From: Bacteroidota bacterium
GTDB taxonomy: Bacteria; Bacteroidota; Bacteroidia; Cytophagales; Cyclobacteriaceae
Assembly: GCA_023428695.1 (NCBI GenBank)
Contig: JAEYWY010000018.1
Coordinates: 1-64,000, forward strand
Length of the DNA: 64,000 nt
Direction: 5' to 3'
Shown here in pieces: positions 9,244-16,628 of the stretch (positions are counted from its first letter, which is position 1; every line of letters starts with the position of its first letter). The notes under the pieces were generated by a model. It was not told where the DNA came from. It saw only the letters and a list, made by a program, of their open reading frames with translations, and did not search any database. Made by a program: the position numbers and the translations under genes.

Positions 9244-9927
9244 CTAATTTACCTTCCCCTGTCTTTCTTTGTGCGTTTCAAACACCTTCCGGATTTGTTC
9301 GGCAGCGACTGCGACTGAATCCTGCGCCTTTTTATTGTCTTCAAGCCTCTTCAGGAGCGTTTCGTGCTCGAGTTTATTGTCTTCAATTGCCTTTTCAAGG
9401 TTGATCTTTTCCTTCTTGTTGTTTTCCAGTTTGGTGTTCAGGCTCTTGTTTTCGTTGATGAGACGCTGTTGTGTGCGTTCCACGGTTTGAACCGCCTTTA
9501 GCGATTCATCTATCTGAACCTGAATTTTGTCGCGGTAAAATTTCACACCGAAATCTTTCATTACCGATTCCAACGTATTCATCACTTTTTCAACGTTGTT
9601 GTTTTGTTTCGCATCGAATCCGAGCCACGCTGTTGCGGACTTTCCCGTGCCGCTCACTGCACCGGTCATCGATTGTACAGACAGACCGTCAATGCTCGCT
9701 TCGGCGACTGTAATGTATTCGCCCTGTTTTGCCTTGCCGAATGTTTTCAGGAATTTCAGGAATGACGCGTTGATTTCCCCGACGGTTCCATCGAGGTCCA
9801 CGGCATAACCGGTCATTTCAACACCTTTGATCTTCATGGTTTCCTTTTTGACCTTTACGGTCTGGGCCCGGGCGGGGCCGCACAAGGAGAATAATGTCAA
9901 CAGAATAAAAAACTTTCTGGCGAGCAT
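9244..9927 (-). CDS. Secreted coiled-coil protein of unknown function
   Basis: 227 residues from ATG 9927, chosen because it begins a clear signal peptide (MLARKFFILLTLFSLC to ARAQ); the frame is open further upstream. The first half of the mature protein (about 23-135) is a mixed alpha/beta region without a recognised motif. The second half (about 140-215) is a charged coiled coil rich in Glu, Lys, Asn and Leu (RLINENKSLNTKLENNKKEK). The product is periplasmic or outer-membrane associated. The gene is divergent from the epimerase gene, whose start lies 28-67 bp away depending on the start used. Confidence 0.78.
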   Translation of the reverse strand: MLARKFFILLTLFSLCGPARAQTVKVKKETMKIKGVEMTGYAVDLDGTVGEINASFLKFLKTFGKAKQGEYITVAEASIDGLSVQSMTGAVSGTGKSATAWLGFDAKQNNNVEKVMNTLESVMKDFGVKFYRDKIQVQIDESLKAVQTVERTQQRLINENKSLNTKLENNKKEKINLEKAIEDNKLEHETLLKRLEDNKKAQDSVAVAAEQIRKVFETHKERQGKVN

Positions 9928-9955
9928 ACTGTTAAAGGTTAGACGTCTTAATTTG

Positions 9956-10903
9956 ATGTGCAAGGATTGTGAAAAAGCTGTAATTCGCAAAGCAGTGGCA
10001 AAAATACTTATTACAGGGGCCTCCGGAATGATCGGGACTCACCTGACGCGATTCCTCAAGGAGGGTGGTCGCGAACTTGTATTCCTTTCGCGTTCACAAA
10101 AGAATAACTCGCCGAACACTTTTGTTTGGAACCTGGAAAAAGGCTTTGTCGATGAACGTGCCTTCGACGGCGTCGACACGATCGTTCACCTGGCGGGAGC
10201 CGGGATAGCGGAAAAGCGATGGACGAAGAAACGCAAAAAAGAATTGCTTGATAGTCGTGTTCTGTCAACGAGGCTGTTGTTTGAGACACTAAAGAAAATA
10301 GACCATCAGGTAAAGTGTATCGTCTCGGCGTCGGCGATAGGCTATTACGGTTTTCATGATGAAGATCTCCCCCTTAAGGAAACGGATGCTCCTGGTACGG
10401 ACTTCCTTGCCGGCGTGGTCAAGAGTTGGGAGGAAGAAGCACACAGGTTTACCGAATCTGGAATACGTCTCGCGATCATGCGAATAGGGATTGTGTTAGG
10501 CGCGAATGGAGGGGCGTTCAAAGAGATCGCAGGACCAATCCGGTTTCATGCAGGTGCTCCGTTAGGTACGGGGGATCAACACATGAGTTGGATTCATATC
10601 GACGATGTATGCCTGATGTTCCAAAAGGCGATTGACGATGAGACGATGCACGGCCTATACAATGTAGTCGGTCCATATTCCGTAACGAATCGTGAACTTA
10701 CAAATGCAATAGCCGCAGGAATGGGGCGGCGCATTCTACTACCACCGGTTCCGGCATTTCTGTTAAAGTTTGTTTTTGGTGAGATGGCTGATCTGGTACT
10801 TCGTGGAAGTCGTGTCTCTTCAGAAAAAATCCAACAGGCGGGGTATCGCTTCCGATATGACACGCTTGAAAAAGCGATCAGCGCAATTCTGCCAATGAGT
10901 TGA
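9956..10903 (+). CDS. TIGR01777-family NAD(P)-dependent epimerase/reductase
   Basis: About 302-315 residues. The Rossmann nucleotide site ILITGASGMIGTHL is near the N-terminus, followed by DTIVHLAGAGIAEKRWT and the SASAIGYYG motif. This pattern is typical of the YfcH/SulA-type family of extended short-chain dehydrogenases whose substrates are not settled. ATG 9956 gives a cysteine-bearing 13-residue extension. GTG 9995 starts directly before AKILITGASG, matches the usual start of the family and leaves more room for a divergent promoter, so the shorter form is quite possible. It ends 5 bp before a convergent gene. Confidence 0.9.
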   Translation: MCKDCEKAVIRKAVAKILITGASGMIGTHLTRFLKEGGRELVFLSRSQKNNSPNTFVWNLEKGFVDERAFDGVDTIVHLAGAGIAEKRWTKKRKKELLDSRVLSTRLLFETLKKIDHQVKCIVSASAIGYYGFHDEDLPLKETDAPGTDFLAGVVKSWEEEAHRFTESGIRLAIMRIGIVLGANGGAFKEIAGPIRFHAGAPLGTGDQHMSWIHIDDVCLMFQKAIDDETMHGLYNVVGPYSVTNRELTNAIAAGMGRRILLPPVPAFLLKFVFGEMADLVLRGSRVSSEKIQQAGYRFRYDTLEKAISAILPMS

Positions 10904-10908
10904 GTCCT

Positions 10909-12024
10909 TCAACGCTGCTCAGCTACAGCGACTGCGATCTTTGAGTCCGCGGTTCCGTAATACAGGAACCACTTGTCATTAAACGGAACCATTCCTTCGA
11001 GAAAACAAACCTGGTTAACCTGTCCAGTCGTTTCGTACGGGCGATCAGGCCGGATGAAGTTTGTTTCGAGCCTGTTAATCAACCGCGAAGGATCGTTACG
11101 ATCAAACAGTGCCTGTCCACCGCAGTATGCACCTGCGACAAGATCGGGATCTCCACCCGCTTCGAGGTTCATACCATTATAGATGAGCAGGATACCTTCT
11201 TTACGAATAAGAGCATAAGGTCCGCTTTCAACAAGCCGGCTATCGAAGTAGCCCGCCCGTGGTGACAAGACTGGTTTTAATGAATCGCCAGCTGTGACGG
11301 GAGTCCATTTAATCAGGTCATCAGATGTTGCCACAAAGAGATGGGTATCGCCAAAGTATATCCAGTATTTTCCGTTGACCTTTCTTGCGACAATGCGATC
11401 TCCTTCTTGTTCCGAGACTATTGCTCCTGATTTACTCCATACATTTTTGAATTTACCCTGCAGCAGGGGTCCGTGTTTTGTCCAGTTTCGCAGATCGGCG
11501 GAGGTTGCAAGCATGAGTCTTGCCATACTCCCGTCGTACGAGGTGTAAGTCATTACGTATTGCCCCTCTTCCGTTTCGACGACACGAGGATCTTCGCAGC
11601 CGCCCTCCCATTCATAACGTTTCAGACTGTCGTTATCAGGGTAGAATACAGGTTCAGATTGTTTTTCAAAATGAAAACCATCGTTGCTTATTGCAAGCCC
11701 GATACGCGAGGTGCCGGCATACCGGCCGATTGTGTCTTCTGCACGGTACAGGAGATAGACTTTGTTATCTTTTACGATAGCGGCGGGATTAAAAACGTCC
11801 TTTTTTTCCCATTGGATAGTGCGACCAAGGATCGGACAGGCAAACGTGTTGTCACCAGCCTCAAGCACAGGGTTTACCGAGTCCACCTTCGTGAACGGCA
11901 GGATCGCCCATGAGGTGGAGTCAGCGATGACTATTGAGCTTTCCGTGGCAGGACGGCATTGAATGAACAGCGTCGTAAATACAAATCCGCACAAAATCTT
12001 GAAGTAGTTTACTTTTTGTACCAT
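10909..12024 (-). CDS. GH130-like glycosidase/phosphorylase lipoprotein
   Basis: 371 residues with lipobox FIQC (Cys23), so membrane-anchored outside the cytoplasm. The rest resembles the five-bladed propeller of glycoside hydrolase family 130. Features include a NPAAIVKDNKVYLLYRAED strand, SRIGLAISNDGFHFEK, the conserved GGCEDPRVV segment expected to hold a catalytic Asp, and repeated YSxD/SADLxxW-type blades. GH130 enzymes act on beta-mannosides by phosphorolysis or hydrolysis; an exported lipoprotein form favours hydrolysis. No SusC/D pair or other glycosidase is adjacent, so the substrate is open. The start is 32 bp from the divergent LOG gene. Confidence 0.82.
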   Translation of the reverse strand: MVQKVNYFKILCGFVFTTLFIQCRPATESSIVIADSTSWAILPFTKVDSVNPVLEAGDNTFACPILGRTIQWEKKDVFNPAAIVKDNKVYLLYRAEDTIGRYAGTSRIGLAISNDGFHFEKQSEPVFYPDNDSLKRYEWEGGCEDPRVVETEEGQYVMTYTSYDGSMARLMLATSADLRNWTKHGPLLQGKFKNVWSKSGAIVSEQEGDRIVARKVNGKYWIYFGDTHLFVATSDDLIKWTPVTAGDSLKPVLSPRAGYFDSRLVESGPYALIRKEGILLIYNGMNLEAGGDPDLVAGAYCGGQALFDRNDPSRLINRLETNFIRPDRPYETTGQVNQVCFLEGMVPFNDKWFLYYGTADSKIAVAVAEQR

Positions 12025-12056
12025 CCTTGTATATTCGTTTACCGAATGTAAAAATT

Positions 12057-12821
12057 ATGAAGTCGAGAAAGAAAAGGACTACAAAAGAAGTTTCCAGGGA
12101 GGTATCACACGAGGCGTTGCTGGAGGAGGAGAAAATCAGGAATGCCTTTAAAGATAAAGATTGGGCTGAGATTAAGGGAGCTAATAGCTGGATGATTTTT
12201 AAGGTCATGTCGGAGTTTGTCGAAGGGCTCGAGAAACTTGCCAAGATTGGTCCGTGTGTGACGATATTTGGTTCGGCCCGTGTGAAGCCAAGTCATCCAT
12301 ACTTTAAGATGGCAGAACAGATTGCATTCAAACTCGTGCAACATGGATATGGTGTGATCACAGGTGGTGGTCCTGGTATTATGGAAGCTGGTAACCGCGG
12401 TGCGTACAAAGCAAAAGGTAAATCCGTGGGTCTAAACATATTCCTGCCGCATGAACAGAAGGGGAACCCATACATAGATCCCGACAAGTTGATTACGTTC
12501 GACTACTTCTTTGTTCGCAAGACGATGTTCATCAAATACTCACAGGGATTTATTGTTATGCCTGGTGGATTCGGAACGCTTGATGAATTAACAGAAGCGT
12601 TGACGCTGATACAGACCAAAAAGATCGGACGCTTTCCAATAGTGATGGTAGGAAAGAAGTTTTGGGGCGGTCTGATTGACTGGTGGAAGAAAGTGTTGAC
12701 TGAAGAACGGATGATCGCAGTTGAGGACCAAGATCTCTTTAACCTTGTAGATACACCTGAGGAAGCAGTCAAAGTTATCGACGACTTCTATTCAAAATAC
12801 CTGCTATCACCAAACTTCTGA
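12057..12821 (+). CDS. LOG-family (TIGR00730) protein
   Basis: 254 residues from ATG 12057, which begins MKSRKKRTTKEV. A charged 60-residue N-terminal extension precedes the Rossmann-type domain. GGGPGIMEAGNRGA and PGGFGTLDELTE are the two family signatures, binding the nucleotide phosphate and carrying the catalytic Glu. Plant and bacterial LOG enzymes cleave nucleoside 5'-monophosphates (cytokinin-type AMP derivatives) to the free base and ribose phosphate. The bacterial substrate is often unknown, and related proteins were formerly called lysine decarboxylases. selD follows after only 3 bp, so the two are almost certainly co-transcribed. Confidence 0.93.
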   Translation: MKSRKKRTTKEVSREVSHEALLEEEKIRNAFKDKDWAEIKGANSWMIFKVMSEFVEGLEKLAKIGPCVTIFGSARVKPSHPYFKMAEQIAFKLVQHGYGVITGGGPGIMEAGNRGAYKAKGKSVGLNIFLPHEQKGNPYIDPDKLITFDYFFVRKTMFIKYSQGFIVMPGGFGTLDELTEALTLIQTKKIGRFPIVMVGKKFWGGLIDWWKKVLTEERMIAVEDQDLFNLVDTPEEAVKVIDDFYSKYLLSPNF

Positions 12822-12824
12822 TCC

Positions 12825-13856
12825 ATGGACGATATCCGGCTTACGCAGTACAGCCATGGAGCGGGCTGTGGCTGCAAGATTTCTCCTGCCATTCTTGATT
12901 CGATTTTGCATTCCGAAATTCCAAAGGAATTTTTCTCGTCGCTGTTGGTCGGGAATGATTCCAGGGATGACGCCGCTGTGTATGATCTCGGTGACGGCAC
13001 CTGTATTGTGAGCACCACGGATTTCTTTATGCCGATTGTCGATCATCCGGAAACTTTTGGTGCGATTGCTTCGGTGAATGCTATCAGCGACGTGTATGCC
13101 ATGGGTGGTGAACCGCTTATGGCGATCGCGATCCTGGGATGGCCGGTCAATTCTGTCCCAACAGACATTGCACGCAGGGTGATGGACGGAAGTAAACAAG
13201 TGTGTTCGAAGGCTGGCATTCCCCTCGCCGGTGGTCACAGCATTGATTGCCCCGAGCCTGTTTTTGGTCTCGCGGTGACGGGGAAAGTACGTCGTGAAAA
13301 TCTGAAGCGGAATGATTCCGCCCGTGCCGGGTCAGTCTTGTATCTGACGAAGCCATTGGGAATAGGCATTGTCACGACAGCTCAAAAGAAAGGAATCGTA
13401 AAAGAAGATCACTATAAGGCCGCGGTGGAAACAATGCTTCGGCTCAATCAGTTTGGTTCGAAAGTGGCCCCGCTGGACTACGTCAGTGCAATGACGGACG
13501 TCACCGGATTCGGATTACTTGGTCATCTCTGTGAAATGTGTGAGGGCAGCGGGCTATCAGCGAAGATTGTCTTCGACAAAGTACCGACGTTTTCCTTTTT
13601 GCAGGAATACATTGAGCAAAAGAGTATGCCTGGCGGAACTACACGCAACTGGGACAGCTACGGGAAGAAAATCAGTTCGATCACCCCAGGGCAACGCGCC
13701 ATCCTGGCGGATCCGCAAACCAGTGGAGGTTTGTTGTTGGCGGTCGATGCCGGACAAAGCAAGACGTTTGAAGATTTTGCATCGACCCACGGCCTGACCC
13801 TTACCCCGTTCGGTGAACTTCGCGATAAAGGAGATGTGGTCGTTGAGGTGCTATAA
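12825..13856 (+). CDS. selD: Selenide, water dikinase
   Basis: 343 residues, full length. It makes selenophosphate from selenide and ATP, the selenium donor for selenocysteine and for 2-selenouridine in tRNA. The N-terminal HGAGCGCK at residues 11-18 holds the catalytic cysteine (Cys15, not selenocysteine) and the essential Lys18. DDAAVYDL and the later DVTGFGLLGHL and DPQTSGGLL motifs are those of the SelD/PurM-like ATPase fold. The usual partners mnmH (selenouridine synthase) and selA/selB are not next to it; they must be elsewhere if selenium is used. The gene is preceded at 3 bp by the LOG gene. Confidence 0.97.
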   Translation: MDDIRLTQYSHGAGCGCKISPAILDSILHSEIPKEFFSSLLVGNDSRDDAAVYDLGDGTCIVSTTDFFMPIVDHPETFGAIASVNAISDVYAMGGEPLMAIAILGWPVNSVPTDIARRVMDGSKQVCSKAGIPLAGGHSIDCPEPVFGLAVTGKVRRENLKRNDSARAGSVLYLTKPLGIGIVTTAQKKGIVKEDHYKAAVETMLRLNQFGSKVAPLDYVSAMTDVTGFGLLGHLCEMCEGSGLSAKIVFDKVPTFSFLQEYIEQKSMPGGTTRNWDSYGKKISSITPGQRAILADPQTSGGLLLAVDAGQSKTFEDFASTHGLTLTPFGELRDKGDVVVEVL

Positions 13857-14146
13857 TTCGTTGTTTGGAAAATAAGCCCGATGCTGGTGGAAACGATTTC
13901 GCCATGAAGTGTTGAATGGTCCTTAGAAATTTTTCTGAGATTTTTTTGGATGCCGATACTATTCCGAAATCGTTTGAGCAATTCAGAAACCCACACAGTC
14001 AATTCTTCCAATCATTACTAACCCTTGAGGTACACGCCGCGTGCACGTGTGTGAAAAATTTATTGTGTATTTTTAGGTGCCAGACCCTCACATCAAAACA
14101 AACCAAAACCAATCATCCTGCGAACGGGTGACATTTAATTCAGGGC

Positions 14147-14686
14147 ATGGAGAATACACATCTGTTTGAAATCACCGAAGGTGAGGCGGTGAAGATTGGA
14201 AGACGAACCGGCATCGCATTCGGCGGCCTTGGTGTTCTGGTGGCCAATATTCTGGTCACGATATTTGTATCTGTTAGTGACGGGATTTCAAACGGGCTTG
14301 TTTGGTTTCTGCATTTTGAATACTGGCCAAGCCTGCTAGTCGGTATAGCCGCAATTATTGTATTCAGCTATTTTCTGTGCGGTAGCGCGGCAGCGGCTGT
14401 AATCACCGGGAAAAAGAACGAAGTGTGGGTAGGATCAGCAACAGCGGTAGCAGTCCTGTTTGCATCGGGGGTTTCCGCTGGCTTGTTCCTGGTGTTTCAG
14501 AACATGTTCTCCGCCCCGCCTTCTGGTTCCATCGTGTTGACCGATCTGGTCATACTGCCCGCGTTGATACTAACCTTCTACGGTTTTCTTCCTGCATCGA
14601 TTCTCGGAATCTGCTTCGGGGTATTCATCAGGAAAAAAGCAACGACTCGTGAAGTCAAAGCAACTCACGAAGTCGCGGCAGCATAA
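14147..14686 (+). CDS. Four-helix integral membrane protein of unknown function
   Basis: 179 residues with four hydrophobic segments (about 22-44, 60-85, 95-118 and 128-155) and a charged C-terminal tail (RKKATTREVKATHEVAAA). It has no recognised family motif. Glycine- and alanine-rich helices suggest a small inner-membrane protein. It stands alone after a 290-bp gap that shows no gene of its own, and is closed by a terminator. Confidence 0.75.
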   Translation: MENTHLFEITEGEAVKIGRRTGIAFGGLGVLVANILVTIFVSVSDGISNGLVWFLHFEYWPSLLVGIAAIIVFSYFLCGSAAAAVITGKKNEVWVGSATAVAVLFASGVSAGLFLVFQNMFSAPPSGSIVLTDLVILPALILTFYGFLPASILGICFGVFIRKKATTREVKATHEVAAA

Positions 14687-14707
14687 CGTTCAAGAACTTC
14701 TATTGAA

Positions 14708-14744
14708 AGGGCGGGATTGAAAATAATACCCGCCCTCTTTTTTT
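14708..14744 (+). terminator. Rho-independent terminator
   Basis: Stem AGGGCGGG (14708-14715) and CCCGCCCT (14729-14736) with a 13-nt A/T-rich loop, followed by a T-run to 14744. It ends the four-helix membrane protein transcript and reaches the stop codon of the convergent acyltransferase gene. Confidence 0.92.
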
Positions 14745-15855
14745 AGTTGTGCGATTCTGATTCGGTGACTGCCAGTTCACCGTTCGGAGGTGCGTAAACG
14801 CCTTTTGTACGTGGTGCCTTGTATCCAAACAGGACCCCGACAATGCCTATCCGCCGGATTACAAATTCAAAGAACGCGAGGCATCCGACAAGCGTGAACG
14901 ACAGCAACAGGACAAACTGCAATCTGACGTCAATGTCAAGTTTGAAGATCAATGTGCCGCCGAGGAAGAGAAATACCATGTGCATGATGTACACCGGATA
15001 AGCTGCCAGGCTCAGGTAACGAAGGGTACGACCCGGTCGGCGCAGGTACGAATGGCCGAATGCCAGTGCACATGTGATCCATGCCTGCGATTCGATTACA
15101 AGACGAACAGGGGCGAAAGGGATGTTCGGTAAACCTGACACGCGAATCGCGAACAGGCCGATGGCAATTGCTAGCAGAAACCACTTGATCTTTGTGATCA
15201 GGGTAAAGAAGCCTTCGCCACTCAGCATAAACAAGAATCCGGAGGCAAAAGCAAGTAAGCCAACAACAAATCCGTGCGTGGTTTTTGCGTATAGCTCATA
15301 CGGTATCGGATTTAGAAGGAGTACCTCCGCGATGAACAACGACCAAACCAAAAGCAATCCCCAAGGCCGGGCGAAAAACTTCTGCATGTTTTCAACGGTC
15401 TTTCCGGATTGATTCCTGCGAATCAAATAGAACAACGGCGAGAGCAAAACAACATAGCAGGCAACGTTCCACAGGAACCAGAGATGACCTGAATCCACAC
15501 CGTAGCCGGGCGTCAAACCATTATGGTAACGCCAGATCAGTATATGAAGAGGCACAATAGCGACGGCCCCAAAGAGAAACGGAATCAGTATTCGAAGTGC
15601 GCGCTCCTTCAGGAGTTCGACTACTGGGCGGTTTTTCATCGCAAGGTAGACACCCATGCCGGAAACAAAAAAGAGGAGCGGTATTCGCCAGATATTGAGC
15701 ATCGTCATCGGAAGCCAAAGTGAAAGCCAGGGTTTCCCGGATGAGATGAATCCAAGCATCGGTGCCCAGGGCTGAAAGCATATCGCGACGTGATATACAA
15801 GCAGCAAGGCAATTGCAATCACACGCAGCCAGTCTATGTCATAGTGTCTAACCAT
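14743..15855 (-). CDS. Acyltransferase family 3 membrane protein
   Basis: 370 residues with about ten membrane helices. The opening RHYDIDWLRVIAIALLLVYH is the family hallmark: a conserved DWLR region with a His in the first helix. It is followed by RIPLLFFVSGMGVYLAMKNR and WFLWNVACYVVLLSP. The family O-acylates surface polysaccharides, glucans or small molecules; this member resembles the OpgC/MdoC-like branch. The substrate cannot be told and no glycan genes are adjacent. The stop codon abuts the bidirectionally placed terminator. The gene lies 14 bp downstream of the ankyrin gene in the opposite sense of the map, on the same strand order. Confidence 0.88.
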   Translation of the reverse strand: MVRHYDIDWLRVIAIALLLVYHVAICFQPWAPMLGFISSGKPWLSLWLPMTMLNIWRIPLLFFVSGMGVYLAMKNRPVVELLKERALRILIPFLFGAVAIVPLHILIWRYHNGLTPGYGVDSGHLWFLWNVACYVVLLSPLFYLIRRNQSGKTVENMQKFFARPWGLLLVWSLFIAEVLLLNPIPYELYAKTTHGFVVGLLAFASGFLFMLSGEGFFTLITKIKWFLLAIAIGLFAIRVSGLPNIPFAPVRLVIESQAWITCALAFGHSYLRRPGRTLRYLSLAAYPVYIMHMVFLFLGGTLIFKLDIDVRLQFVLLLSFTLVGCLAFFEFVIRRIGIVGVLFGYKAPRTKGVYAPPNGELAVTESESHN

Positions 15856-15869
15856 CGATCAACGATTTC

Positions 15870-16439
15870 TTAGTTCAACATGGAAGCAATTTCCGGCCGC
15901 GCCTTTTTGATGTAGTCGTAGTCCAGTTGAAGCCCCATCGGACCCAGAATGGTTTTCATCATGTCGTACGCATCTTTCACGTCGTCGAAGGGTGCCGCTA
16001 CTGATTCGTAAGCGGTCGCGCCGAATTTGTTTTTGATCGATTTGTCAGCGCCGGCTTTAAGCAATGCCTGGACAATTTCAGGTCTGCAAAAGAAGGCGGC
16101 TGAATGCAGGGCCGTGGATCCGTCATTGTTTTGAAAGTTGATATCTGCACCGGCTTCAATCAGGATGGCAGCAGCCTCAGTCTTTCCAAAAACGGCCGCA
16201 CTTATAAGCGGACTCGAACCACCAAAGGGATCGCGTTCATTGATGTCGGTACCTGCTTCGAAGTGTTTACGCAATGCGTCAAGGTTATCCGTTACAACGG
16301 CTGTATGGATATCCACATCCGGCTTCGCCTTATTTTCTGCGCTGCTTTGACCGGTGCAGGCCTGAAGCGATAAGCCGAAGACTGCAAGGATAACGGGTAC
16401 AATGAAGGATTGAGTGTACGGAGTTTTGATTGTTTTCAT
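15870..16439 (-). CDS. Ankyrin-repeat lipoprotein
   Basis: 189 residues from ATG 16439, chosen because it starts the signal peptide (MKTIKTPYTQSFIVPVILAV) with lipobox LQAC and Cys28. Three ankyrin repeats follow (NLDALRKHFEAGTDINERD, GGSSPLISAAVFGKTEAAA, and DGSTALHSAAFFCRPEIVQ), then a helical C-terminus. Ankyrin repeats bind partner proteins, and the lipid anchor places this one outside the cytoplasm. It is transcribed toward the acyltransferase gene with a 14-bp gap, so the two may share a transcript. It is divergent from the AraC/TolB regulator at 16629, which could control it. Confidence 0.88.
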   Translation of the reverse strand: MKTIKTPYTQSFIVPVILAVFGLSLQACTGQSSAENKAKPDVDIHTAVVTDNLDALRKHFEAGTDINERDPFGGSSPLISAAVFGKTEAAAILIEAGADINFQNNDGSTALHSAAFFCRPEIVQALLKAGADKSIKNKFGATAYESVAAPFDDVKDAYDMMKTILGPMGLQLDYDYIKKARPEIASMLN

Positions 16440-16628
16440 ACGTGTTTTGATTTGACTTTTTTGTTTCTGCAAATAACGCGGGGAGGTTCCCGGGAGGCGG
16501 ATTAAATTTGCGTACAAAACCATCAAGTTTGCTGAGAACGATATAAATAATGACGCAGCGACATAAATTTTCGCGCAACAGGACGATTTCCTCGCTAATT
16601 TTAGGGTTTAGTTTATTCCAACTGCATC

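Noticed and set aside
12013..12037. TTTG and TATATTCG before the LOG gene
   Set aside because: The spacing of about 11 bases is too short for the Bacteroidota promoter pattern.
13916..14131. 71-codon frame in the gap between selD and the four-helix protein gene
   Set aside because: No start context or conserved-looking composition; the gap shows nothing else I can support.
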